From: Oscillospiraceae bacterium
GTDB lineage: Bacteria; Bacillota; Clostridia; Oscillospirales; Ruminococcaceae
Reading direction: 5' to 3'
Assembly: GCA_029068025.1 (NCBI GenBank)
Contig: JAIEDJ010000255.1
Coordinates: 1-13,434 of the forward strand
DNA length: 13,434 bases
Under the pieces are notes generated by a model, which did no database searches, was not told the origin of the DNA, and saw only the letters and a list, made by a program, of their open reading frames with translations. Below are positions 1 to 6,392 of this stretch, in pieces (positions within the stretch are counted from its first letter, which is position 1; each line of letters opens with the position of its first letter). The translations under genes and the position numbers were made by a program.

Positions 1-1329
1 ATAGGAACCGGTTCGAATATATTTGTGACGATCACTGCTATTCCCGCCGTTATGAGTATTCCGATAGGAATGATCGCCGTTATACTTGCGGGACTGTTTG
101 CACTGTCGGCGGTTTCGATATTCCTTGTTACGATGAAGGTCAACAAAATATCTCCCGTCCGCGCTATCTCGGGAGCGAAGAACGAGATATATTTCGACAG
201 CAGACTGAATGCTCCGATAAGCAAAAAGCTTCTGTCGCCAAGTCTCGCGCTGAGACAGTTCACCTCCGCAAAGCGCAGATATGTCGGAACGCTCGTTATT
301 GTTGCCGTTCTCGTATTTTTTATGATGACGGTGACTATCCTCGCAAATACCATTACCTCAAAATCAGCATTGGAATCAATGGGAGCAGTGGTATCCGAGA
401 TCAACATTTCTCCCAAGGAAAAGCTGTCGGACAGCGATCATGAAAAGATAGAAAAAGAGATAGAGCGATTTGCCGGGATCGAAAAAGCATATTATACAAG
501 CAACTCATATTTTTCGTTTAACGGTGAGGAAATGCTGGGCAGCGTTTACAAGGATCCGTCACTGCTGCCCGTGCTTAAAGGTCGCGCTCCCGAATACGAC
601 AACGAGATAGTAATATCAACGATCCTGCTTGAAGAGTTTGATCTGAAAGTGGGCGATGAGGTAATGATCGGACGGCGCGGGAAAAAAGAAACGTATCTTA
701 TTACCGGTACGGTTCAGCTTCTTAACGACGTGGGAAGATGTTTTCTGATATCCGCCAAGGCCGCAGAACGGATAGGGTTTGACGGTCCGCTTTTCGGAAG
801 CTATTCTTTAAAAGACAATAATGAGGAGATCAACCAAAAGATCGTTGACACGCTAAATGAAAAATACGGCGATATCATCGAAGCGGAGGTAAGCGATGAG
901 CTTATAGACGATACCACCGGAACAGCAATAAACGCAATGCAGCTTATCATCTACGTTTTTTCGGTATTGTTTTCCCTTATTGTGGTGCACATGGTCTGCT
1001 CAAAGGCGTTTATTCAGGAGCGCATCGACATCGGTATTTTCAAGGCTACGGGATTCAAAACGTCGGGGCTGCGGCGTCAGTTCGCGTTCCGTTTTCTGAT
1101 CGTTTCGATCCTTGGCTCGGCAATAGGCGGAGCATTAAGCTGTTTCCTTTCGGGTAAAATGCTGAATATCCTGTTAAAAAGTATTGGCATAACCAACTTT
1201 AACACGAACCTCACCTTCTCGACATTCGCAATACCGATAGCAATTATCTGCGCGAGCTTTCTGATATTCTCCTACCTTGCTTCAAGGAAAATCAAAACGG
1301 TAAAGATCAGAGAACTTGTCACGGAATAA
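1..1329 (+). CDS. FtsX-like ABC transporter permease, 3' part (5' end outside window)
   Basis: The frame is open from base 1 (first codons read IGTGSNIF) and ends at TAA, so only the C-terminal 442 residues are present. Visible membrane segments: one at about residues 14-42, one at about 95-115, then a large extracytoplasmic domain (about 115-310), then three segments near 313-333, 362-382 and 405-427. This is the second half of the two-FtsX-domain, MacB/BceB-like permease layout: a helix, a big extracellular domain, then three helices. Such permeases work with a separate ATPase to move or sense lipids, peptides or antibiotics. No ATPase partner lies downstream; it would have to be upstream of the window. 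The segment after the first helix (KVNKISPVRAI) is typical of FtsX domains. The family is clear, the substrate unknown. A second member of the family begins at 12961. Confidence 0.85.
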   Translation: MGTGSNIFVTITAIPAVMSIPIGMIAVILAGLFALSAVSIFLVTMKVNKISPVRAISGAKNEIYFDSRLNAPISKKLLSPSLALRQFTSAKRRYVGTLVIVAVLVFFMMTVTILANTITSKSALESMGAVVSEINISPKEKLSDSDHEKIEKEIERFAGIEKAYYTSNSYFSFNGEEMLGSVYKDPSLLPVLKGRAPEYDNEIVISTILLEEFDLKVGDEVMIGRRGKKETYLITGTVQLLNDVGRCFLISAKAAERIGFDGPLFGSYSLKDNNEEINQKIVDTLNEKYGDIIEAEVSDELIDDTTGTAINAMQLIIYVFSVLFSLIVVHMVCSKAFIQERIDIGIFKATGFKTSGLRRQFAFRFLIVSILGSAIGGALSCFLSGKMLNILLKSIGITNFNTNLTFSTFAIPIAIICASFLIFSYLASRKIKTVKIRELVTE

Positions 1330-1405
1330 TAACAACCATATTTCTTTGATTCTGTATGTCCGGATAACGCTTGCTGACATACTGTGCGAAGAGATAAAAC
1401 AACTG

Positions 1406-1440
1406 CTGCGCCGTGATCCATGAACGGGATCGCGGCGCAG
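1406..1440 (-). terminator. Hairpin terminator between convergent genes
   Basis: CTGCGCCG-T-GATCC pairs with GGATC-G-CGGCGCAG across a short loop, giving about 14 pairs with one G-T. Read on the minus strand it follows the DUF5131 stop codon and is trailed by GTTGTTTTATC, a moderate U tract. It lies between two convergent genes, so it may also stop transcription from the plus-strand permease, though the plus side lacks a clear T run. Confidence 0.65.
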
Positions 1441-1447
1441 TTGATAT

Positions 1448-2332
1448 TTAATCGAAATTACTTTTGCATTTCCCGCAATTTGAACAGCCGTTGCAGATCG
1501 GTCTGCTGCCGCACATCGCACAATTGCCGCCGTAGCTCGGAACGTACAGCTCGTTTTCGGGGATCATGTTTCCGAAACGGTCGGTGAGCTTCCATTGTAT
1601 CGGTTTTCCGGAGAAGTTCATTCCCGACTTGAACGCCATTTCACTTTGTATCTGCTTTTTCGGAAGAACATAACGCCTGCCGTCCTTGATGAAAACCGTT
1701 CCCGTTTCGATAAAGCAAAACGTGATATTTCGGCTGACACATTCTTCACGCAGCGCCTTCACCCATTCAAAATCGCACGGACGTGAACCGTCGTAATTCT
1801 CACCGCCGCAGATCACCTGCTCAATTTGTCCGCTGTCGAGATATTTCCCGATCTTGACCGCGCCAATAAACGGAGCGCACATTATACCCTTGTGTTTGAA
1901 CGGCAGATCAAGCAATATCGGTATACGCTCATCCGCACGGCGCTGATTTTCGCAGGTAACGTTGAAGATCACATTCTCCCAGCCGTCTCCCCAATCATCG
2001 GGCAGACATTCCTGTACACGCTGAGGACGCTTTGTGAGCAGAAAAAATTTCACATCGGGGCGGCAGCGCATTATTTCCCACGCGTCGGCGCGCCACTCGT
2101 CCGCCTCCTCCAGGAAAAAGTCCGAGGTCATACAGACGCGGATAAGTTCGCCGCTTTGTATCTTGAATGCGCCGCTTCTGCTCTTTTGCAGCGGATAATC
2201 AAACGCGGTCTTGGTGCGGAATATCTCCGCGCCGTTTTTTTCGCGCTGCTTATCGAGAAAATACATATAACAGTGCTCGCAGCCCTCGGAGCATTTAACA
2301 CAGCCGTGCCACGGATTCCAGATGTCGTGCAT
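1448..2332 (-). CDS. DUF5131 (phage Gp37/Gp68) family radical-SAM-like protein
   Basis: The 294-residue product opens with IWNPWHGC followed by C14-x3-C18-x2-C21-Y, the spacing of a radical SAM [4Fe-4S] site. The opening tryptophan motif, the later LLTKRPQR and the ICGGENYDGSRPCDFEWV segment are typical of the DUF5131 family, first named from phage proteins Gp37/Gp68. The C-terminus carries a dense cysteine cluster (C271, C274, C280, C283, C286, C289) that could bind a second metal centre. The reaction is unknown. The ATG at 2332 is preferred over an in-frame TTG at 2350 because GGGAGGAAG sits directly before the ATG and would be inside the gene if TTG were used. It follows the sirtuin gene but has its own promoter (2394-2422). 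The three-Cys-motif partner (TcmP) sometimes found next to this family is not present here. Confidence 0.85.
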   Translation of the reverse strand: MHDIWNPWHGCVKCSEGCEHCYMYFLDKQREKNGAEIFRTKTAFDYPLQKSRSGAFKIQSGELIRVCMTSDFFLEEADEWRADAWEIMRCRPDVKFFLLTKRPQRVQECLPDDWGDGWENVIFNVTCENQRRADERIPILLDLPFKHKGIMCAPFIGAVKIGKYLDSGQIEQVICGGENYDGSRPCDFEWVKALREECVSRNITFCFIETGTVFIKDGRRYVLPKKQIQSEMAFKSGMNFSGKPIQWKLTDRFGNMIPENELYVPSYGGNCAMCGSRPICNGCSNCGKCKSNFD

Positions 2333-2343
2333 TTCTTCCTCCC
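2333..2343 (-). promoter_or_regulatory. Ribosome binding site that sets the DUF5131 start
   Basis: The minus strand reads GGGAGGAAGAA immediately before the ATG at 2332. The strong site overlaps codons 3-6 of the longer TTG-initiated frame, which argues for the 294-residue form. Confidence 0.7.
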
Positions 2344-2357
2344 GGGACAAATATGAT

Positions 2358-2386
2358 CAGCACCGCACAGGCTTTGTGCGGTGCTG
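2358..2386 (-). promoter_or_regulatory. Perfect 11-bp hairpin at the predicted 5' end of the DUF5131 transcript
   Basis: CAGCACCGCAC and GTGCGGTGCTG are perfect complements around a 7-base loop. The hairpin begins about where the promoter at 2394-2422 should start transcription (near 2387), so it would cap the mRNA 5' end, a known way to protect transcripts from 5'-dependent decay. It also ends any read-through from the sirtuin gene, but no U tract follows on either strand, so a plain intrinsic terminator is less likely. Confidence 0.65.
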
Positions 2387-2393
2387 TGTCTAT

Positions 2394-2422
2394 ATTGTAA
2401 CATATTCGGGAATAATTGTCAA
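2394..2422 (-). promoter_or_regulatory. Sigma-A-type promoter for the DUF5131 gene
   Basis: On the minus strand TTGACA (2422-2417) is followed after exactly 17 bases by TACAAT (2399-2394). The -35 box overlaps the TGA stop codon of the sirtuin gene. The match is one base short of consensus, so the downstream gene is likely transcribed independently as well as by read-through. Confidence 0.75.
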
Positions 2423-3291
2423 TGCTTCAATTTGCCAATCACCTTTGCGATATCCCCGTCAATAAGGATCGAACGCTCGGAAATTTCTTTCGGACAGCCC
2501 GCTTCTCCGAAATTCACACACGCGTAAACGGCGTTCGGATTTTCTGCGGCAAGCTGCCAGAACGGATATTTTATGATCGCGGGAGTATTTGAACCGACCC
2601 CCAGTTCAAGATACAATATCCGTGAATTTTTGTGTGAACGGATAAAATCCGAATAGCACCGCGCGGCTCTGCGCCAGCCATCATCCTCAACAAAGCTGTC
2701 GTCGGCGCGGAGATTCATTGTCATCGTCTTTCCGCAGTGCGGACATTTCGGGATAAGCTCAGACGGGATCTTCATATCCTTTTGCCGTTCGTACATCTGC
2801 TTAACAAGTTCTTCATTGTCAAAGGTTTCATTACAGCAAGGCTCGGAGCATTGAAACAGCCCGTAATCTCCCTGCGTATAGAACAGCCGCTTTTTATCAA
2901 ATCTGGCTTTCTGAAAACAGTGGTCAACATTAGTAGTGATCACAAAATAATCTTTGTCTTTCACCAGCGAAAGCAGATTGTTGTAAAGCGGTGTTGGCAG
3001 CTTGGAGTAACGGTTCAGCATTATGTTGCGGCTCCAGAACGCCCACACTTCCTCCGGCGTTTCAAACGGATAAAACCCGCCGGAATACATATCGTGAAAA
3101 TCGTATTTTTCCTCAAAGTCGGCGAAGTTATCACGAAAGCGCTTCCCCGAGTAGGTAAATCCCGCTGCCGTAGACATTCCCGCTCCCGCGCCTATCACGA
3201 CAGCGTCCGCGTCTTGGAGCGCCGATCTCAGGCGTTCAATTTCCTCCGAGTAACCGCTTGTAGATCGTGCAGTCACTATCCTTGAAAACAT
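2419..3291 (-). CDS. Class M sirtuin (SirTM), predicted protein ADP-ribosyltransferase
   Basis: The 290-residue protein has the NAD-binding Sir2 signature GAGAGMS at 34-40, TTNVD at 119-123, and zinc-ligand cysteines around 148-153 and 183-186 (CPHC). Where deacetylating sirtuins carry a catalytic histidine, this protein reads TQGDYG (139-144), with Gln140 there instead. That replacement and the adjacent macrodomain are hallmarks of class M sirtuins, known in staphylococci and streptococci to ADP-ribosylate a lipoylated carrier (GcvH-L) under oxidative stress control. Neither GcvH-L nor a lipoate ligase is encoded here, so the target is uncertain. The ATG at 3291 lies 55 bases inside the macrodomain gene but has a nine-base Shine-Dalgarno match (3296-3304). 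The gene therefore appears translationally coupled to the macrodomain gene. Confidence 0.88.
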   Translation of the reverse strand: MFSRIVTARSTSGYSEEIERLRSALQDADAVVIGAGAGMSTAAGFTYSGKRFRDNFADFEEKYDFHDMYSGGFYPFETPEEVWAFWSRNIMLNRYSKLPTPLYNNLLSLVKDKDYFVITTNVDHCFQKARFDKKRLFYTQGDYGLFQCSEPCCNETFDNEELVKQMYERQKDMKIPSELIPKCPHCGKTMTMNLRADDSFVEDDGWRRAARCYSDFIRSHKNSRILYLELGVGSNTPAIIKYPFWQLAAENPNAVYACVNFGEAGCPKEISERSILIDGDIAKVIGKLKH

Positions 3292-4036
3292 TGAAGATCA
3301 CCTCGATATTATTATTTTCACGCAGAAATTCGTCCACTGTTTCAACGGCGATCTCCGCGGCTTTTTCGTTCGGGAAATGAAATTCTCCCGTTGAGATACA
3401 GCAGAACGCAATGCTTGAGATACCGTTTTGCACAGCAGTTTTCAAGCACTCGCGGTAACAAGATCGCAGCTGCTCGCAATGCTCATTGGTGAGCTTTGCG
3501 CCAACATACGGTCCTACCGTGTGGATAACTTTATCGCACGGCAAATTATACGCGTCGGTTATTTTCGCCTGTCCCACCGGTTCTTCAAAGCCCTGTAGCG
3601 TTTTCCGCGAAGCGGATAATGCGTGCATTATCTCCGCACACTCCAAACGTAATTGCACTCCGGAAAATGTGTGAATAGCATTGTCGATGCAGCCGTGACA
3701 CGGACAGAAGCAGCCGAGCATTCCCGAGTTTGCGGCGTTGACGATAGCGCCGCATTTCAGCGTGGTAATATCGCCCTGCCACAAATAAATGTGCGGCTTT
3801 ATCGGTGTTAGATCTTTGTAATTCACAACGCCTTTTTCGGCGATCTTTTCGCGGAGTAATTCGTCCTGAACCGTGAGGAATTCCTCCGAAACAGGCTTGG
3901 AAGGGCGCACGTTTACAAGGCTGCGGAACAGTCTGAAACGTTCATCCTCACTTTCCGGAACATCAATATCTTTATAGTCCGTATTTTCGGACAGCAAATA
4001 TTTTATTAAAAACAACAGTTTTTCGGAACGGTTCAA
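3236..4036 (-). CDS. Zinc-type macrodomain protein, predicted ADP-ribosyl hydrolase
   Basis: Residues about 83-262 form a macrodomain: GDI-TTLKCGAIVNAAN at 88-103, then GCFCPCHGCIDNAIH (108-122). In this class Cys109, His114 and Cys116 would ligate the catalytic zinc. The phosphate loop is ISTGEFHFPN (214-223). Zinc macrodomains paired with SirTM sirtuins remove ADP-ribose from the sirtuin's targets, so this is the predicted eraser beside the writer gene. The first 80 residues form the helical N-terminal region usual in this class. No ATG is available: the start is a TTG at 4036, two bases after the stop of the upstream gene, with only a modest AAAGGCTGGG site, which suggests dependence on upstream translation. 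The 3' end overlaps the sirtuin gene. Confidence 0.88.
   Translation of the reverse strand: MNRSEKLLFLIKYLLSENTDYKDIDVPESEDERFRLFRSLVNVRPSKPVSEEFLTVQDELLREKIAEKGVVNYKDLTPIKPHIYLWQGDITTLKCGAIVNAANSGMLGCFCPCHGCIDNAIHTFSGVQLRLECAEIMHALSASRKTLQGFEEPVGQAKITDAYNLPCDKVIHTVGPYVGAKLTNEHCEQLRSCYRECLKTAVQNGISSIAFCCISTGEFHFPNEKAAEIAVETVDEFLRENNNIEVIFNVFKDSDCTIYKRLLGGN
3296..3304 (-). promoter_or_regulatory. Strong Shine-Dalgarno inside the macrodomain gene, for the sirtuin
   Basis: The minus strand reads GAGGTGATC-TTCA-ATG. GAGGTGATC is a nine-base match to the 16S anti-SD end, with GAGG nine bases before the ATG. It supports the overlapping start at 3291 over any later one; the first alternatives inside the frame are only ATT or CTG codons. 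Confidence 0.65.
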
Positions 4037-4038
4037 TA

Positions 4039-4653
4039 TTATCCCAGCCTTTCTATCGCCTTTACCGGACAGCTTTCAAAACAAGCTCCGCAGTGCAGAC
4101 AGTTCTCGGGAACTATCTCAAATGGTTTTCCTGGCTTTACGCAGCGCTGCGGACAAACCTTTTCGCATTTTCCGCACCCGACGCATTTGTCTGTTATTTT
4201 ATAACCTTTAAACTCAGGCTTCCCGTTCCCGATAACATAGTTTTCTCTGAAAATAGGATTTACACCAAGATTAAAATATTCGATCTCTGCGTCTTTTATT
4301 TCAAAAACGATGCCGATATTTCTTGTATCCCCGGGGTAAACGTTGGCAAGATAGGGCTGTTCATCAAAGATAGTATCAATGCAGGCGCTCTGACGTTCGT
4401 CCGATACCGGAACGGCTTTCGCGGAAACCCGTATCATTTCTTTAAAGCGCGTGTAAGCAAGTATCTGCACTCTGCCGTCCGCAAGAAGCTCACGGCAGAA
4501 ATTTTTTCCCCTCGCAGTGAAAAAATAAAAGCTCTCATCATCAAAATGAATAGCGCTGATACAGCGTATCTGCGGAGCGCCGCTGCCGTCAACGGTAGCA
4601 AATGACAGCACCCCGACCAGCTTTAATTTTTCCAAACAAGTTTTTGCGTCCAT
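4039..4653 (-). CDS. Pyridoxamine-oxidase-like flavin domain fused to 2x[4Fe-4S] ferredoxin
   Basis: Residues 1-135 resemble the FMN-binding split barrel of pyridoxamine 5'-phosphate oxidase-like proteins (GVLSFATVDGSGAPQIR near 14-30, FYFFTARGKNF near 42-52). Residues 150-204 are a bacterial ferredoxin with two classical motifs: C157-x2-C160-x2-C163-x3-C167-P and C185-x2-C188-x2-C191-x3-C195-P. The fusion suggests electrons pass between a ferredoxin partner and flavin, probably in the cytoplasm; the true substrate is unknown. The ATG directly abuts the TAA of the nitroreductase gene, with GGAGGAAGC before it, so the two are likely co-translated. A role in supplying electrons to the radical SAM enzyme encoded two genes upstream is possible but is only inference from position. 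Confidence 0.85.
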   Translation of the reverse strand: MDAKTCLEKLKLVGVLSFATVDGSGAPQIRCISAIHFDDESFYFFTARGKNFCRELLADGRVQILAYTRFKEMIRVSAKAVPVSDERQSACIDTIFDEQPYLANVYPGDTRNIGIVFEIKDAEIEYFNLGVNPIFRENYVIGNGKPEFKGYKITDKCVGCGKCEKVCPQRCVKPGKPFEIVPENCLHCGACFESCPVKAIERLG

Positions 4654-5241
4654 TTATGCTTCCTCCAGTTCAATTATCTTAATTCTGTTCGTTTTTCTTG
4701 GCTTTGTGTGCGGCTGTTCGCCGTCGATATATCCCAATATCACAAAGCATACGCAGGAATAATTTTCGGGAACTCCCCACGCTTTCAAAAGTTCCGCGCC
4801 CTCGGGATTATCAAAGGTTTCCTCGCCTCGGGAAATAATACAAGATGAAATACCAAGCTCCGCCGCCTGGAGCACCATATTCTCGGCAATGCAGAACGCG
4901 TCCGCAACACGGAACGCAAAATTATTCTGCCCGAAAATTGCCGCCGCACACGGCGCTCCGTAAAATCCGTTTTTAATAGTCGGATCGTCTATTGTGCTTG
5001 GCTGCTCCGCCGAGACATATGAACCGACCAGCCGCGAACGGTCGAATTTCGCGAGGTTCATGATCCCGAGCTTTGTTGTAAGCGCTTTATCGCGAATTCC
5101 GACGATCATGCTGCGCTGACCGCCGCCCGCGTTCGGCGCGTAATTTCCCGCTTCAAGAATCAACTCCAGATCGGCGTGTGATACTTGCTTATCTGTGTAT
5201 TTTCTGACGGAATGTCTGGATCTGATTATATCAATTAACAT
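4654..5241 (-). CDS. Nitroreductase-family FMN-dependent oxidoreductase
   Basis: The 195-residue length, the N-terminal RSRHSVRKYTDKQV (residues 7-20) and the APNAGG segment (35-40) are typical of nitroreductase-fold proteins that bind FMN and transfer electrons from NAD(P)H or ferredoxin to electrophiles such as quinones or nitro compounds. Some family members instead modify peptides, for example azoline dehydrogenases in RiPP pathways, so a role in finishing the neighbouring ACG peptide is conceivable. The central cysteine-containing stretch (GISSCIIS) sits where many members have a GIGS/C-type flavin loop. It starts at ATG 5241 behind AAGGAGATC, 15 bases after the radical SAM gene, and abuts the next gene. 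Substrate cannot be read from sequence. Confidence 0.85.
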   Translation of the reverse strand: MLIDIIRSRHSVRKYTDKQVSHADLELILEAGNYAPNAGGGQRSMIVGIRDKALTTKLGIMNLAKFDRSRLVGSYVSAEQPSTIDDPTIKNGFYGAPCAAAIFGQNNFAFRVADAFCIAENMVLQAAELGISSCIISRGEETFDNPEGAELLKAWGVPENYSCVCFVILGYIDGEQPHTKPRKTNRIKIIELEEA

Positions 5242-5256
5242 TGTAAGATCTCCTTG

Positions 5257-6288
5257 TTATGATATTTCTTTCCAGCACTGCGGATCAGCGGCGTAGAAAT
5301 TGCCGTCTTTGCCGCTTGTCACGGCGGGACAGCCTCTGCACCACGCCTTTAATTCACACTTTGAGCATTTCTCGAATTTATCGTAATCGCGGTATTGTTC
5401 CATTTCGCACACCCACACATCCGCGATCCTGTCCTCGAAAACATTACCGACCTTGCTGTTCTGCACTCTGCGGCAGGCGAAAATATCACCGTTCGGGAGA
5501 ATAGTCAAGTGACAGTTTCCGCAGTTGCAGCCGCCGTAGATCATATCTTTATCGGCATTTTCCGGGATCTTGAATTCGCCCGTTTCGTATTCGTACAGCG
5601 TCCACAAATGATCCTTTTTGTTGAAATATGTGGTGCAGCCCTGCGCTTCGTATTCCTTGAATTTCTTATCGCATAACTGCAGCAGCTCACGATAGCGCAG
5701 CGGCTCGATATTCGTATCCTTTTCTCCGCTTGTGGGACAATACCTCGCGAATGCGAATACATCAGCTTTGTTTGCGACGGTATCAATGATATCGGGGATC
5801 TCCTCGATATTTGTTCCCGAAACCGTCGTCATAACAACCGCGCGAATTCCCGCTTTCTTGATACAGTCGAGCTTTTCAAGCGTAATATCGAAGCTGCCGG
5901 GTTTGCGGAACCAATCGTGCGTTTCTCTCATGCCGTCCAGAGAAAGCTGATATTTTTCACAGCCAAGCGATTTTAATTCGCGGCAGACCACGTCGTTCAG
6001 ATGAAACGGATTGCCGAGTATCGTGAACGGAATTTCATACTTTTTCAGTAATTTCAGCAGCTCCCAAAAGTCAGGGTGCAGTATCGGATCTCCGCCCGTT
6101 ATGTAAAAATACGGCAGACGGTCATAGACCTTGCAGAAGTCAAGGCAGTTGTAGAACGTATCTTCAAGCTGTTGCCGATCCATAGACTCAAGCGTCTTGC
6201 AGTTGTTCTCGGAGAAGATATAGCAATGCTTGCAGCGCTGGTCGCAGTCGTCCGTGATATGCCACTGAAAAGAAAAGTATTTGCTCAT
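5257..6288 (-). CDS. Radical SAM/SPASM peptide maturase, ACGX-type system
   Basis: The 343-residue enzyme has the radical SAM cluster C15-x3-C19-x2-C22-Y, the SAM-binding GGDP at 65-68, LSLDGM at 115-120, and a C-terminal SPASM region with cysteines at 254, 256, 259, 272, 308, 311, 317, 320 and 338 that should hold two further [4Fe-4S] clusters. SPASM enzymes next to tiny Cys-rich genes usually install thioether or other crosslinks on the encoded peptide. The neighbour at 6390-6605 is exactly such a peptide, built of ACG repeats. I recall an annotated family 'radical SAM/SPASM protein, ACGX system' that fits this pair, but could not check it. The ATG at 6288 has GAGGTAG upstream. The 101-base spacer to the precursor gene contains two hairpins. 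Confidence 0.85.
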   Translation of the reverse strand: MSKYFSFQWHITDDCDQRCKHCYIFSENNCKTLESMDRQQLEDTFYNCLDFCKVYDRLPYFYITGGDPILHPDFWELLKLLKKYEIPFTILGNPFHLNDVVCRELKSLGCEKYQLSLDGMRETHDWFRKPGSFDITLEKLDCIKKAGIRAVVMTTVSGTNIEEIPDIIDTVANKADVFAFARYCPTSGEKDTNIEPLRYRELLQLCDKKFKEYEAQGCTTYFNKKDHLWTLYEYETGEFKIPENADKDMIYGGCNCGNCHLTILPNGDIFACRRVQNSKVGNVFEDRIADVWVCEMEQYRDYDKFEKCSKCELKAWCRGCPAVTSGKDGNFYAADPQCWKEIS

Positions 6289-6336
6289 TTTGACTACCTC
6301 GCATATGTAAATCGGTTTCCCGAATAATTTCGTATA

Positions 6337-6364
6337 TTCCCGAACGGATTTCTACGTTCGGGAA
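6337..6364 (-). promoter_or_regulatory. Perfect 10-bp hairpin between precursor and maturase genes
   Basis: TTCCCGAACG and CGTTCGGGAA pair perfectly around an 8-base loop. Read on the minus strand it follows the precursor gene and lies 49 bases before the maturase start. No good U tract follows, so it is more likely an attenuating or mRNA-stabilising structure that keeps peptide output above enzyme output. A further TTCGGGAA copy (6317-6324) could pair alternatively with the same arm. Confidence 0.6.
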
Positions 6365-6370
6365 CGCTTG

Positions 6371-6392
6371 TAATTATCTCGAGAGATAATTA
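6371..6392 (-). promoter_or_regulatory. Palindrome overlapping the precursor stop codon
   Basis: TAATTATCTC and GAGATAATTA are complementary arms around two bases. The first minus-strand bases of the palindrome are the TAA stop codon of the ACG-repeat peptide gene. Together with the hairpin at 6337-6364 it makes a tandem stem-loop region directly after the precursor. Confidence 0.55.

Noticed and set aside
1826..2356. 176-codon plus-strand frame opposite DUF5131
   Set aside because: The minus strand encodes a clear CxxxCxxC protein with promoter, ribosome site and terminator; the plus frame has none of these.
2358..2386. Hairpin as an ordinary rho-independent terminator of the sirtuin operon
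   Set aside because: No U tract follows on the minus strand, and the stem starts at the predicted transcription start of the next gene; kept as a 5' leader hairpin.
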